From NCBI RefSeq assembly GCF_963924675.1, contig NW_027077451.1, forward strand, positions 744,001 to 808,000: a stretch of 64,000 nucleotides of DNA. Reading direction: 5' to 3'. The DNA is from Phocoena phocoena. Its lineage: Eukaryota; Chordata; Mammalia; Artiodactyla; Phocoenidae. The stretch's first letter is position 1; the number at the start of each line of letters is the position of its first letter. A program made the translations under genes and the position numbers. Shown piece by piece: positions 22,999 to 37,029 of the stretch. The notes beneath the pieces are model-generated. The model saw only the letters and a list, made by a program, of their open reading frames with translations, did no database searches and was not told the origin of the DNA.

Positions 22999-25900
22999 AG
23001 GGCCATCATTCACGGGAGTAGGAGGCTCCCAGCATGCTCCAGTGGCCAACAGAGGGCCCACGTCGCCAAGGCGATGTGAGCTAGCCAGGCAGGAGTGACC
23101 TGACATCAGAGGGCCCACCTCACAGAATGGTAGGGAACCCAGCCAGGATCAGACTCTCCCCAGAGGGCCCACATCACCAAGGTGATGGGAACCAGGCAGG
23201 AGTGTCCTCACACCCGTGGGGCCACATCATCAAAAGTTGAGGTACCCAGCACATGTGGCCTCAAACCAGAGGACCCACATCACCATGGGTTTCGGAGTGA
23301 GGCAGGCAGGATTAACCTCACAACACATGTCCCATTGTATACAAAAGGTGTGGAAACCAGCAGTTGGATCTTCCTAGCAGGCGGCCCAGAGCACTGAGGC
23401 TATGAGATCCAGGCCGGCATGAACTCACAACAGAGGGCCCTCATTGTGATTCTGTAAGCAACCCAGCCGTTGTGACCTCAGAGCAGAAGGCCCACATCCC
23501 CATGGGGAAGGGAAACAAGCAGGAGTGTCATCGCAAGAGTGGGCACACATGAAAAAATGTGGGGAGCCCAGCAATTAGTGCCTGATGCCAGAGGGCCCTC
23601 ATCACCGAGGGGCGGTGGCTCCCAGCCAGCTCCGACTGCTACCAGAGGGGCGACGTCGCCAATGCGGAGTGCGACAACCAGGCAGGAGTGACCTCAGAGC
23701 AGAGGGTCAACCTCACAGAAGTGTGAAGAACTAAAGAGGATCAGATTCTCACCAGAGGGCCCACATCACCAAGGGAATGGGAACCAGGCAGGAGTGTCCT
23801 CACACTAGTGGGGCCACATCACCGAAAAGTGAGGGACCCAGCACACGTGGCCTCAAACCAGAGGACACACATCACAAGGGAGCTGGGATTGAGGCAGGCA
23901 GGAGGAGCCTCAAAACAGAGGGACCATAGAATTAAAGAGGTGAAGAATCCCGCAGTTGGAACCTCCCAGCAGGCGGCCAGGAGCAGCGAGACTATGGGAT
24001 CCAGGCCGGAGTGATCTCACACCAGAGGGCCGTCATCATGAAACTGTGAGCAACCTAGGCGTTGGGATCTCAGAGCAGAAGGCCCACATTCCCATGGGGT
24101 TGGGAACCTGTCAGAAGTGTACTCGCACCACAGGGCACACATCAGAGAATTTAGGGAACCCAGGAGTTAGGGCCTGACGCCAGAGGGCCCTCATTACCAA
24201 GGGGAGGAGACTCCAATCAGGCACCAACACCCAACTGAGGTCCCACGTCGCCAAGGTGACGTGTGACAGCCAGGTAGGAGTGACCTCACCGCAGAGGGCC
24301 TACCTCACAGAAGGGTGAGGAACACAGCCAGGATAAGACTCTCACCAGAGGGCCCACATCACCAAGGTGATCAGAACCAGGCAGGAGAGTCTTCACACCA
24401 GTGTGGCCACATCATAGAAAGGTGAGGAACCCAGCACATGTGGCCTAAACCAGAAGACCCACATCTCCAAGGGGCTCGGAATGAGGCAGGCAGGAGTAGC
24501 CTCACAACACAGGGCCCATAGAATAAAAAAGCTGAGGAATCCAGCAATGGGAACCTCCCAGCAGGCGGCCAAGAGCACCAAGTCTATGCGATTCAGGCCG
24601 CAGTAAACTCACAGCAGAGGGTCCACATCATGAAACTGCGAGCAACCCAGCCATTTGGACCTCAGAGCAGAAGGTCCACATCCCCAAGGTGTTGGGAGCA
24701 TGGCAGGAGTGTCCTCGCACCACTTAGCACATATCAGAAAATGTGGGTACCCAGCAGTTAGGGCCTGACGCCAGAGGGCCCTCATCACTGAGGGGAGGAG
24801 GCTCCCAGCATGTTCCAACTACCACAAGAGGGCCCACGTTGCCAAGGCGGGGTGTGCCAGCCAGGCAGGAGTGACCTCACAGCAGACGGCCCACCTCAAA
24901 GAAGTGTGAGGAACCCAACCAGGATCAGACTCTCACCAGAGGGCCCATATCACCAAGGGGACGGGAACCAGGCACGAGTGTCCTCACACCAGTGGGGCCA
25001 CATCACTAAAAGATGAGGAAACTGGCACATGTGGCCACAAACCAGAGGACCTACATCACCAAGGGGCTGGGAGTGACACAGGCAGGAGGAGCCTCCCAAC
25101 ACAGGGCCCAAAGAATAAAAAAGGTGAGGAACCCAGCAGTTGGAACTTCCCAGCAGGCGGCCCAGAGTACAGAGGCTATGGGATCTAGGAATGAGTGAAC
25201 TAACACCAGAGAGCTAACATCAGGAAACTGTGAGCAACCCAGTCGTTGGAACCTCAGAGCAGAAGGCCCATATCGCCATGGGGATGGGAACATTTCACGA
25301 GTGTCCTGGCATCACTGGGCTCACATCAGAAAACCTGGGGAGCCCAGCAGTTAGAGCCTGACGCCAGAGGGACCTCATCACCGAGGACAGGAGTCTCCAA
25401 AAGGATCCAACTGCCACCAGAGGGCCGACGTCACCAAGGCAATGGGAGCAAGCCAGGCAGGAGTTACCTCAGAGCACAGGGCCCACCTCACAGAACGGTA
25501 AGGAACCCAGCCAGGATCAGACTCTCACCAGAGGGGCCACATCACCAAGGGGCTGGGAAACAGGCACGAGTGTCCTCACACCATTGGGGCCACATCATCG
25601 AAAGGTGAGGGACCCAGCACACGTGGCCTCACACCAGAGGACACACATCACAACGGGGCTGGGATTGAGGCAGGCAGGAGGAGCCTCAAAACAGAGGGCC
25701 CATAGAATAAAAAAGGTGAGGAATCCCGCAGTTGGAACCTCCCAGCAGGCGCCCAGGAGCAGCAAGCCTATGGGATCTAGGCCGGAATGAACGCACATCA
25801 GAGGGCCCTCATCATGAAACTGTGAGCACCCCAGCCGTTGGGACCTCAGAGCAGAAGGCCCAAATTCCCATGGGGTTGGGAACCTGACAGGAGTGTACTC

Positions 25901-28356
25901 GCACCACAGGTCGCACATCTGCAAATTTTGGGAGCCCAGGAGTTAGGGTCTGACGCAAGAGGGCCCTCATTACCGAGGGACGGAGACTCGCAGCAGACAC
26001 CAACTCCCAACTGAGGGCCCACGTCACCAAGGTGATGTGTGCCAGCCAGGCAGGAGTGACCTCACCGCAGAGGGCCTACCTCACAGAAGGGTGAGGAAAC
26101 CAGCCAGGATAAGACTCTCACCAGAGGGCCCACATCACCAAGGGGATCGGAACCAGGCAGGAGGGTCCTCACACCAGTGTGGCCACATTATAGAAAGGTG
26201 AGGAACCCAGAACATGTGGCCTAAAACAGGGGACCCACATCTCCAAGGGGCTAGGAGTGAGGCAAGCAGGAGTATCCTCACAAAACAGAGCCCACAGAAT
26301 AAAAGTTGTGAGGAATCCAGCAGTTGGAACCGGCCAGTAGGCCGCCCAGAGCACAGAGTCTATGGGATCCAGGCCACAGCAAACTCACAGCAGAGGTCCC
26401 ACATCATGAAACTGTGAGCAACCCAGCGGATGGGACCTCAGAGCAGAAGGCCCACATCCCTATGGGGATGGGAACCTGACAGGAGTGTCCTCGGCCCACT
26501 TCCACGAATCAGAAAATGTGGGAACCCAGCAGTTAGGACCTGAGGCCAGAGGACCCTCATCACCGAGGGGAGGAGGCTCCCAGCAGGCTCCAACTGCCAC
26601 CATAAGGCCGATGTCACCAAGGCGGGGTGTGCCAACCAGGCAGGAGTGACCTCAGAGCAGAAAGCCCACCTCACAGAAGTGTGAGGAACCCAACAAGGAT
26701 CAGACTGTCACCAGAGGGCCAACATCACCAAGGGAATGGGAACCAGGCAGGAGTGTCCTCACACCAGTGGGGCTACATCACCATAATTTGAGGGACCCAG
26801 CACACGTGGCCTCAAACCTGAGGACACACATCACCAAGGGGCTGGGAGTGAGGCAGGCCAGAGGATCCTCAAAACAGAGGGACCATAGAATAAAAAAGGG
26901 GAGGAATCCCACAGTTGGAACCTCCAGCAGGCAGCCAGGAGCAGCGAGGCTATGGGATCTAGGCAGGAGTGAACTCACACCAGAGGGCCCTCATCATGAA
27001 ACTGTGAGCAACACAGCCGTTGGGACCTCAGAGCAGAAGGCTCACATCCCCATGGGGATGGGAACCTGGCAGGAGTGTCCTTGCACCACTTAGCACGAAT
27101 CAGAAAATGTGGGAAACCAGCAGTTAGGGCCTGAGGCCAGAGGGCCCTCATCACTGAGGGGAGGAGGCTCCCAGCAGGCTCCAACTGCCACCATATGGCC
27201 GACGTTGCCAAGGCGGGGTGTGCCAGCCAGGCAGGAGTGACCTCAGAGCAGAGGGCCCACCTCACAGAAGGGTGAGGAACCTAACCAGGATCAGACTCTC
27301 ACCAGAGGGCCAACATCACCAAGGTGATGGGAACCAGGCAAGACTGTCCTAACAGCAGTGGGGCCAACATCACCAAGGGAATGGGAACCAGGCAAGAGTG
27401 TCCTCACACCAGTGTGGCCACATTATAGAAAGGTGAGGAACACAGCACATGTGGCCTCAAACAAGGGGACACACATCACGAAGGGGCTGGGAGTGAGGCA
27501 TGCAGGAGGAGACGCACAACCGAGGGCCCATAGAATAAAAAAGGTGAGGAATCGAGAAGTTGGAAACTCCAAGCTGGAGGCCCAGAGCACTGACACTATG
27601 GGATACAGGCCAGAGTGAACACACAGCAAAGGGCCCACATCATGAAACTGTGAGCAACCCAGCAGTTGGGACCACAGAACAGAAGTCCCACATGCCCATG
27701 GGGATGGGAACCTGGCAGGAGTGACTCGCACCACTGGGCACACATCAGAAAATGTGTGGAGCCCAGCACTTAGGGCCTGACACCAGAAGGCCCTCATCAC
27801 TGAGGGGAGGAGGCCCCAGCACACTCCAACTGCCACCAGAGGGTCCACATCGCCAAGGCGACGTGCGCCAGCCAGGCAGGATTGACCTCACAGCAGAGGG
27901 CCCACATCATGAAAGTGTGAGCAACCCAGCCGTTAGGACCTCAGAACAGAAGGCCCACACGCTCATGAGGATGGGAACCTGGCAGGAGTGCCCTCGTACC
28001 ACTTAGCACGTATCAGAAAATGTGGGAACCCCGCCATTAGGGTCTGACGCCAGAGGGCCTCATCACCGCGGGAAGGAGGCTCCCAGCAGGCTCCAACTGC
28101 CACCAGGGTGCCGAAGTCAACAAGGCGGGTTGTGCCAGCCAGGCAGGAGTGACCTCAGAGAAGAGGGCTCACCTCACGGATGTGTGAGGAACCCAACCAG
28201 GATCAGAGTCTCACCAGAGGGCCCACATCACCAAGGGGATGGGAACCAGGCAGGAGTGTCCACACACCAGTGGGGCCACATCATCAAAAGATGAGGAACC
28301 CATCACATATGGCCTCAAACCTGAGGACATACATCACCATGTGGCTGGGAGTGAGG
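22999..28356. repeat. GC-rich minisatellite block, second copy
   Basis: It belongs to the same family as 1-3140. The landmark around CTCCCAGCA-GCTCCAACTGCC recurs near 23020, 23617, 24213, 24800 and 25391, a period of about 590-600 bp. Only 25217 onward is part of the segmental duplication. The 2.2 kb before it shows the kind of sequence that probably lies to the left of this window. Confidence 0.9.
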
Positions 28357-29486
28357 CAGGTATCTGGAGGGGCACATTTAACTCTAATTTCCCACCAGGA
28401 AGAGGAATTAACCAAAGGCTCAGAGTGCCGTGCTGGACCCTGATTATGGCCTGAAGCAAACCTGCAGTTTTGTGGCCAGCTTACAAGGAAGCGAGTTAAG
28501 AAAGGAGCTCAGGGGCACTGTAATTCACAAACCTGCAGAGATAAATGACAGCTATTGGCAAAAATATATCGAAGTAAGTCTGCAAAGAGGACTTGAAAAC
28601 GAGGCAGAATTGCAGGAATCATATTTCAAGAGGTAGATTGGAATTGCATTTAAAGCATATGAAAAGCGGCAGATCTTTGACAGTGATGCACATGGACAAA
28701 AAGTGCGTATACATTTTTCCTGAATATATTCAGGAAAAAACGCATATGAACATTTTGGCCAACCAAGCACTCCAGCAATGGAAATCCACACTACAATGAA
28801 GTCACATTTCCCATTCGTCAAAAAGGCCATCTGAATAAAGTGTAAAAACCAGAAACACAGGACAGGCCATGGAGAACAGGGAGCCGTGTTATGCTGATGG
28901 GCGGGATGTAAATTGCCAACAGACACTCTGGAGATGTTCATGGTGTATCCTGAAACATCTAAAAAACAAAGCTACAGAGCCTAGGGCACTTCCACTTTTG
29001 GCCCTATAGCTTAGGAAAATTAAAATCAACAAGACACAGCCAACACAAAATTTAGGGCTGCTGTGTTTACAAGAACCTCGAGTCCAGTACAAATTAAATA
29101 TCCCAGAAAGAAAAAAATGGATAAAGAAGTTGTGCTACTTACGTACAACGGAATATCACTCAGCAGTGAAATCAATGTCATCAGGCCTGTAGCAGCAAAT
29201 TGAGTGGATTTAATTATGATGATTCTAAGAGAAATATATCACACAAAGAAAGATAATTATCATAAGATATCACTAATAGAAGGAGTGTAAACTTGGCTAC
29301 ACATAAACTGAATTACAAAACCGAACAGAGTCTCACATTTAGATAAAAACCTTATGCTTGCTTAAGGGGAAAGTTGAGTTGGGCTGCTGTATAAAAACAG
29401 ATTGAAATTAGCACACATACCATTCCATAAGCCAAATACGTAATAAACAAGACCTACTCTTTGCTCAACGAAATAGACTCATCCAT
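28357..29486 (+). repeat. Diverged truncated satellite monomer, copy 2
   Basis: Second copy of the monomer at 3141. The degenerate palindrome is at 28693-28762. One visible difference is GGGATGTAAATT at about 28905, where copy 1 has GGGTTGTAAATT. Confidence 0.8.
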
Positions 29487-30211
29487 GGTGTATCACCTCA
29501 CACCTATTAGAATGGGCATCATCAGAAAATCTACAAACAACAAATGCTGGAAACGGTGTGGAGATAAGGAATCCTCTTCCACTATTGTTGGGAACGTAAA
29601 TTGATACAGTCACTGTGGAGAACATTATGGAGTTTCTTATAAAACTAAGAATAGAATTACCATATGATACAGCAATCCCTCTACTGGGCATATACCCAGA
29701 CAAAACCATAAATCAAAAAGAGACATTCACCACAATGTTCATTGCATCACTATTTACACTATCCAGGAAATGGAAGCAACCTAAATGCCCACAGACAGAC
29801 GAATGCATAAAGATGTGGTACATATATAAAATGGAATATTACTAAGCCATAAAAAGGAATGAAATTGGGACATTTGTAGAGACGTTGATGGATCTAGAGA
29901 CTGTCATACAGAGTGAAGTAAGTCAGAAAGAGAAAAACAAATCTTGTATATTAATGCATATATGTGGAACCTAGAAAAATTGTACAGATGAACCGTTTTG
30001 CAAGGCAGAAATAGAGCAATACATGTATACAACAAACGTATGGACAACAAGGGGGGAAAGCTGTTGGGGATGGTGGTGGGAGGAGTTGAGATATTGGGAT
30101 TGGTATGTATACATTTATATGTATAAAGTAGATAACCAAAAACAACCTGCTGTATAAAAATATAAAATTAAATTCAAAATAAAAAAATAAAATTAAAAAA
30201 AGTAAAACAGA
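29487..30211 (+). mobile_element. 5'-truncated L1 3' end, copy 2
   Basis: Second copy of the L1 at 4271, including the same premature stop in the ORF2 frame. Confidence 0.9.
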
Positions 30212-31735
30212 AAAATATTCTTCCCTTCACATACATGTATTTATATGAATAAATTATTTCCATGCTTATATCTGTAAATACACAAAAGAGGAATAAAATC
30301 TACCTTGAACCAAAAACGAAAAAAAGATAAAAAAGAACAGAACCCACCAGTTACACAGAGGAAAACCGTTTCAGGGCACTTGCTCCAATTGCAAACAATT
30401 CTGAAGTTGGTCAGTGGTGGGGAATCATCTCCCATTCAGCCAGCATGCTCCTCGCAACAAGCGTTCTCACTGCAAAGCTGGGGGACCGTGCCGAGGTATC
30501 TGTGAGTAAACGTGGGCCGAGCCCCAGGCCAGCTGCTGCTGAAATGTTCCCACCCTTCCAAGGCTAAACACCTGAATATGTACAAGGACTTGAAAACCTA
30601 GAGGAAGGGCCATGGAGCCACATGAGGGACAGCATGCCAGCCGACTTGGTGCCTGCAGGCCAGCCAGGATGGTCCTGGCCCTGGGTGCTCTTCTGGAAGC
30701 TCTCCATTTCCCTGCCTGAGATACCCCTGCTGTCCCGGCCCCCACTGCTTTCTTCCTTCCTCACCTGTGCCCAGGGAGAAATTCCAGCGGCAGGTGTGGG
30801 TGACACATCCTCTTCTTTAGCAGGTAGCATCTTGGCAACTGCTGCAGAAAGTCCAGCAGAGCCCCACTCACACTGGGACACCCACAAAGCCGTGGCCTCT
30901 CACTCCCTCCCACCAGCCCAGCCCCGAGACTGCTGACAGGGCAGAGAAAATGGCGTCAGGCACAGCTGCAGGGGCTCTTGCTGCCTGGAGCGGTGTTTAT
31001 ATTGATCTCAACCCAGGCACACCTGGGGAGGGCTGGCCGGCACGGTCAGGCTTCCCAAGCCAGCCAATAATCACCCCTCAGGGGCTCACAGTTGCTGAAA
31101 ATGGAACTTGCTGAATTGGCCAGGTCCAAGGAACAGGTGTGGGCTCCTGAGAGTCAGGATAGACAAGGGGCTGCAGCTCTGGCTTGTTTTCTAATTATAT
31201 TATCTGGCCCATGAGTGGGAGACAACTTCAAGAAAACCCTCTCCTAATGAGAGGAACCCAGGAGTCAGGGAGAGGAGGGGTGGGTGGTGGTTGGAGACAG
31301 AGGCCTGGTGCCCCGGGTGCAGTGGAAGTCTCTGGAAGACCAGGTGGAGGAGGCCGCACAGAGTGATGCCCAGGGTCACAGACCTGTCAGAGCTGCTGTT
31401 TGTTAGTTCAAGTCCTGCTCTGAGGTGCTCTGTGTCAGATCTGAGCGACAGGTGAGCTGGGAGTGCTCTGCAATGAGGGCTATGTGCACGGTTCCTGTGT
31501 GCCCAGCCCTGCCAAGGTACCTGCAAGGGTAGCTCTGTATCCTGGGAGGGGCCTGACCACGGGAGCCCCATGGACTGCAGAGGACCTGCCCAGGGAATCC
31601 CATATCCTGGGAGGGGCCTGAACACGAGAGCCCCGTGGGCTGGGGTGGGGGTAGGGTACCTGCCCAGGTGAGCTCCATATCCTGGGATTGGCCTGACCTC
31701 GAGAGCCCCATGGGCTGCTGGAGTCCTGGTAAAGA
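30212..31735. other. Single-copy-looking DNA, copy 2
   Basis: Second copy of 4996-6519, with the three-copy short repeat at about 31538-31716. No gene is recognised here either. Confidence 0.6.
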
Positions 31736-33139
31736 ATGTCAGGACAGTCAGTGAAGCCACTGAGGATATACCTCCAGTAGTTCCTAAATCCTACACCCTG
31801 CTGGTCATTCTACCAACCACCAGGACTTGGTATTCTGTATTAGTCTTCACTGATGCCTTCTTTTGTATTCCATTAGTCCCAGAGTCACAAGAAATTTTGG
31901 CTTGTGAGTGACAGGACTCAACATACAACTAAAACAATACTTCCAGGCTGTCTTGCCCCAAGGGTTCAAAAATTCCCACACCATCTTTGGGGAAAGCTCA
32001 GCTAAAGACCTAAAAGTTCTACCTCTGGAAAAGGAAACACTCCTTCAATATTCAGACGACATTCTGATCGCCAGCCCTACTAAGGAGGCCTCAGAACTAC
32101 CAAGCCAATAAAGGATAGAAGTTGTCCACGAAAAAGCTCAAGTATCACAGACTACGGTGACCTGCCTGGGCTTCATTCTCACAGAAGGTCGGAGAAGCCC
32201 ATCCCAGGAAAGGGAAGAAACAATTTACAGCCTTACCCCTTTCTGAAACTAGAAGACAGCTTAGGGGTTCCTGGGGAAGCCAGGGTTTCCTGCCTCTGGA
32301 TCCCTAACTACAGTCTACTAGCTGGGCCTCTATATGAAACACTGAAAGGAAAAGATGATGATCCTTTTGAATAGAATCCAGAAGTGGCCTTTCAAGAATG
32401 GAAAGAGCAGTCAATTCAGACCCTTGCCCTGGAACTCCCTAATTTAGCTAAACCCTTTGACCTTTACATTCCTGGTGAAAGGTGAATCGCCATTGGAGTA
32501 TTAGTGCAAAAACTGGGACCACTTGAAATGGAACAATGCAAGAATGCCATCCAGGTAGGATAAACTATGGTCACCAAGGGGCTTGGCCCACCGCCACATC
32601 TGGCCAAGATACTGGTGGTATCTGAAAACCTGGAAATCAGCAGCCCAAAAGGCCACCTCCCTTCTAAGGGAAACGGACCCCACGTGGTGATACTAACCCC
32701 CAACCATGCCCTGAAGTTGCAGGGTTTGCTCCGTGGGCACACTGACCTCGATTGAGGAGGCCCTCCAACTCCAACCTCCAGAGAGATAACCGGGGGCAAC
32801 GGGGCACCATGACGACCCGTGTGACCATCACTTGACCTGGAGTTTCTCTCATAAAACAAGAGTGTGTCCCAAAAGAGTAGACTACTGCTTGCAGTACTTA
32901 CTGTACCCAGAGGGGAGCTAATAATCTTGGCGGGGGAACCGTATATCATGCTGTCACCATAGAAAAGCCTACAGACACCCTGATGATGGTGGCCAATAAG
33001 ACCGGCTGGACTCCTGTTTACTTCCAAAGGCTCTTGACTCAGTGACCATCATGATCCTTCATCACCACTGACCCTGGACTGTCTGGGAGCTGAGCGGGCA
33101 GGATCCTGACACCTGGTGCTGTTTTTACGTTAATTCAGG
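31736..33139 (+). pseudogene. Endogenous retrovirus remnant, copy 2
   Basis: It carries the same frameshift and stops as copy 1. YSDD is at 32049-32060. A 3-bp shortening near 32857 changes the offset to copy 1. Substitutions near 32676-32692 are private to one copy. Confidence 0.75.
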
Positions 33140-33168
33140 GGCCTAATGGAAGAAAGCGCAGACTGTTG

Positions 33169-33230
33169 GTCAGAGCATCTAGGCTGGCAGAAACGGTCAG
33201 TCAGAGCATCTAGGCTGGCAGAAACGGTCA
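33169..33230. repeat. 31-bp tandem duplication, copy 2
   Basis: Both 31-bp units are present, as in copy 1. Confidence 0.9.
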
Positions 33231-33482
33231 GCCTAAGGTGGCCGAACAAATGTGGGGCGGAGTGAAACTGGACCTCACAGCGCCACTGCACATCTCCTTT
33301 CTGGACCCTTAAAGGTCATTAGAATCTATAACACTTCCAATACTGGTGCTCAGGTGGACGAGCAGGGAGGCAGGAGGCCTGGGGACAATCAACGTCACCT
33401 GGAGGCTGCTGGGGAGAAGTTCTGACCTTCGCCCACGGGTATGAAGCCTCCTAACTCAGCACTCAGCAGTTACAGAAGAAGG

Positions 33483-33983
33483 GTCTGCACCCGCAGCACT
33501 CCAAGAATGAGGAAAGGGACAAAAGGCAGAAGAGAAGTTTGTCCCAGGCAAAGCCCCTTAAAAATGCCTGGGAGATAAAAATAGAATCTGGGCAATAAAA
33601 TAAAGTCTAACCATTTTTATCCTTTGTGCTTTGTCTAATTTCAGGTGCTCCTAGTGTCCCGCATACAGAGGTTCCACACCCGGCACTTCAGACCAGATTT
33701 CCTAGAGCAGAATGGCTCGACGACACTTCAGCTCCTGGGGCCCAGTTCAGACTCCGTGACATAGAGCCTGAGCTGCAGCCAACCAGGTCCTCGAGAACTC
33801 AGCCCCCTCCCTCCCAGTGACTCTGACAGGATCTCTACACAGCAGCCCAGCCCACAGCCCACAGGGTAGCACCTCTCCATTCTCTGATCAAAATATAAAG
33901 TTTCCTTTGCTTTTGAACCAAACTCAGTCTCGATCTATTGGCTCCAATGACACTGGGCAGGGGGACACTTGTTGGCGTCCACT
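33483..33983 (+). mobile_element. Probable 3' LTR, copy 2
   Basis: Same content as 8270-8770, with one difference seen (GAGAACTCAGCC for GAGAGCTCAGCC at about 33794). Confidence 0.4.
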
Positions 33984-34322
33984 CTGGAGGATCAGTAACA
34001 GAAATTGAGAACATTGTAACTTCAATGAACAGATGTGTGAGCCAAACTGTAATTAACATAGAACAGTGTATAAGGCTCGGGTAAAATAAGATGTTTCTAA
34101 CACTTCCATTTGATATTTCCATCACTTTCTTATAAGCAAGTTCAGTGAAAAGGTTTGTCTTCTTTGTCAGGTCAATATTAGAGAAACAAAGTGATTTCTT
34201 TCCAAGGATGTACATCTAATAATCTTGGTTAAAGCTTCAATCTTGTTTTAAATGCTTTTGCATTGAAAATGATACCTCTCTTTCAGCTCCCCCATTTCTG
34301 AGAAGCATAAAATCTTATAATT
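33984..34322. other. AT-rich DNA, copy 2, nothing recognised
   Basis: Duplicate of 8771-9109; no feature supported. Confidence 0.5.
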
Positions 34323-34513
34323 TATTATTACCAAAGGGAAATGGTAGGAGGAGGGATAAATTAACAGTTTGGGATTAACACATACACACTGCTATGTATG
34401 AAATCATCAGCAAGGAACTACTGTATAGCACAGGGAACTACACTCAATATTTTGCAATAACCTATAAGGGGAAATGATCTGAAAAAGAATAGATATTTTT
34501 ATTGACATCATCC
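34323..34513 (+). mobile_element. L1 3'UTR fragment, copy 2
   Basis: Duplicate of 9110-9300. Confidence 0.85.
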
Positions 34514-35295
34514 ATCAATGACAGTAAAAATGGAATCTAAGGGAAGACAGTGGTGAGTGCTTCTGACCCTGAAGACTTCAATCATCTAAAGTTTGGACTC
34601 TGCCTACTTCCCAAGGCCCTTAATGAACATATGTGTAGCCGTAGCTTAAAAAATTCCCCAGTTTGGGTTGCGGAGAGACACTGATATTTAAAATCCCCTG
34701 GTGTTCTCCTCACATGAATGGGACCCTTCCTACACCTAAAACATGCCTGTCACACCCAGAGGATGGTATACCGTCTGATCGGGAAAAGTTTGGAAAAGGC
34801 ATCTCATCTCCTCATCTCTTGGTGCTAGGGTTCACCACTCCAGCGTCTTTACTAACAGTCTCCCCACTTGGAGATGTCAGCACTGTCAACATCCTGTTGC
34901 ATACAGTTTGGAATTTGTCCAGAGGATGAAGCAGAAGGAGGAGGAACAATGAGAGACAAGTCCTAGGTGTTCGGACAGGCACATGCCACTCTAATTTCCA
35001 ATCAGGAAGACGAATTGACCAAAGGCTAGGGTTGCCCATGGAAACAGAATAGGGCTTGAGGAATCCTGATGCTTTGTGGCCAGTTCCCATAAACACAAGT
35101 TGGAAAATGGAACTCAGGGGCACTAAAATTCACGAAACTGCAGAATTGAAAATATCTATCACTGAAAAATGTCTTGAGGAAAGTCAGAGAAAAGGACTTG
35201 TAAGCAACGGAGAATGGCAGGAAAGGGATTGGAAGAGGTAGAAAGGACTCGCCATTAAGCACAAGAAAAGGGGCTGAACATTGCCAACATTGCAG
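34514..35295 (+). repeat. Unidentified half of a diverged satellite monomer, copy 2
   Basis: Duplicate of 9301-10082. Confidence 0.75.
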
Positions 35296-37029
35296 TTGGC
35301 CAAAAAGGGTGTATGCGTCTTTTTCTGTATATATTCAAGAAAAGGGCATACACTTTTTTAGCCAACCAAACAGGTGGGCACTGGAAATCAATACTACAAA
35401 ACATATCACTTTGCATCAGTCAGAAGAGCCGTCCTCATAAAGTGTAAACACCAGAAATGCAGGACAGGGCAAGGAGAAAAGGGAGCCCTGTGAGTCTTAT
35501 AGTGGAAATGTATATTGCCAACGGTCACTCTGGATAAGTCTATTGTGTTTACTAAAGCATCTAAAAAATGAGCTACCGAGCACAGGGCACTTGCACTCAT
35601 GGACGTATATCTTGGGAAAAACAAAAATCGAGAGGACACAGGCACCCCAATGTTTACCACCTCTCTGTTTAAAAGATCCTCGACTAGGATATAACTTAAA
35701 GTATCTGCAGAGAAAAAACGGACAGAGATGTGGTGCTTATGTAGAGTGGAATATTACTCAGCCTGGAAATCAATGAAATACGGCCAGTTATAACAACTCA
35801 AGAGGAGTTACGTGTGATCATTCGAAGTCACATAATTCAAAAAGAAAAAGACATAAGATATCACTAATACATGGAATGTTAACATGGCTACACATGAACT
35901 GAATTACAAAAGAGAAGAGGGTTTCAAATTAAGAAAACCAACTTATGCTTCCTTAAGGGGAAAGGTGAGTTGGGGTGCTGCATAAAACCAGAGATTGAAA
36001 TTAGCACAGATACCATTCCATAAGCCAAATATGTAATAGTCAAGACCTACTCCTTGCTCAACGAAATGGACTCCACACGCCATATTCAATGCCTAAGAAT
36101 ATACCGGATTAATAAGAATCTTAAAACCCATGGACTTATATGTCTCCGTAACAGAATGAAGCGCGTGTACAGCGGCATAAACGAAGCAGTGAAAATCCGA
36201 TAAATCCCATTATTAAAATAAATTTCAAAAACAAAACACAATGACAGTGAAATAGGAAGAAATTCTTAAATAATTCACTCAGGGCATGTGATGCAACCGG
36301 GATTTAACACATCTACACCCAGAGCTGGTTGAGACATAAGGCTGGACACTTCAGGCTGATAGCATTGGTGAGTTTCGGTGAGCAAATGCAGACCCTTTGA
36401 AGTCATACTGCATGGTACCCATTCCAAGGGTCCCAACTCTCCAGGTTCAAGGGATTCTTCCTCCAGCTAAAACATGCATGGGAAACCCAGAGTATCGTCC
36501 ACCGTGTGATTGGGAAACGATTTAAAATGCATCTCAGTTTTCGTATCCTGGTCCTCGGGTTCACCATTCCAGATGCTTTACTAACACTCTCCCCGCTTGG
36601 AGAGTCAGTGCCTTTAACCTCCTGTTTGGCACAGCTTGCAATTTCTGTGCAAGATGAACAGGAATAGGGAGAACCAATGAGAGACTAGCTGTAGGTGTCT
36701 GCACGGGCAAATGTAACGCTCATTGCCCACCAGGAAGAGGAATTAAACAAAGGCTCAGTGTGGCCTGCTGGAAACAGATTAGGGCCTGAAGCAATCCTGC
36801 GGTTTTGTGCCCAGCTCACAAGAAAGCGAGTTGAAGAAAGGAGCTCAGGCGCACTGTAATTCACAAACCTGCAGAGTTATAAATGACAGCTATCCTCAAA
36901 AATATATTGAAGTAAGCCTGCGAAGGGGACTTGAAAGCGGGGCAGAATTTCAGGAAAACGATTGCAGGGGGTAGACTGGAATTGCCCTGAAAGCATAGGA
37001 AAACAGGCACAACGTTGACAATGATGCAC
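35296..37029 (+). repeat. Transition monomer leading into array 2
   Basis: This monomer is 1,734 bp. The degenerate palindrome is at 35296-35365. The sequence follows copy 1 until about 36260 (AATAGGAAG mark), then becomes ordinary array sequence that is no closer to 11100-11817 than to other monomers. Confidence 0.8.

Larger units (their letters stand above)
25217..36313 (+). repeat. Segmental duplication, copy 2
   Basis: This is a near-identical direct copy of 1 to about 11100 and includes minisatellite, old satellite monomers, L1 fragments and the retroviral remnant. With array 1 between the copies it forms a tandem unit of about 25.2 kb. An assembly artefact cannot be excluded from sequence alone, but the scattered substitutions and different flanking arrays argue for two real loci or alleles. 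Confidence 0.93.
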
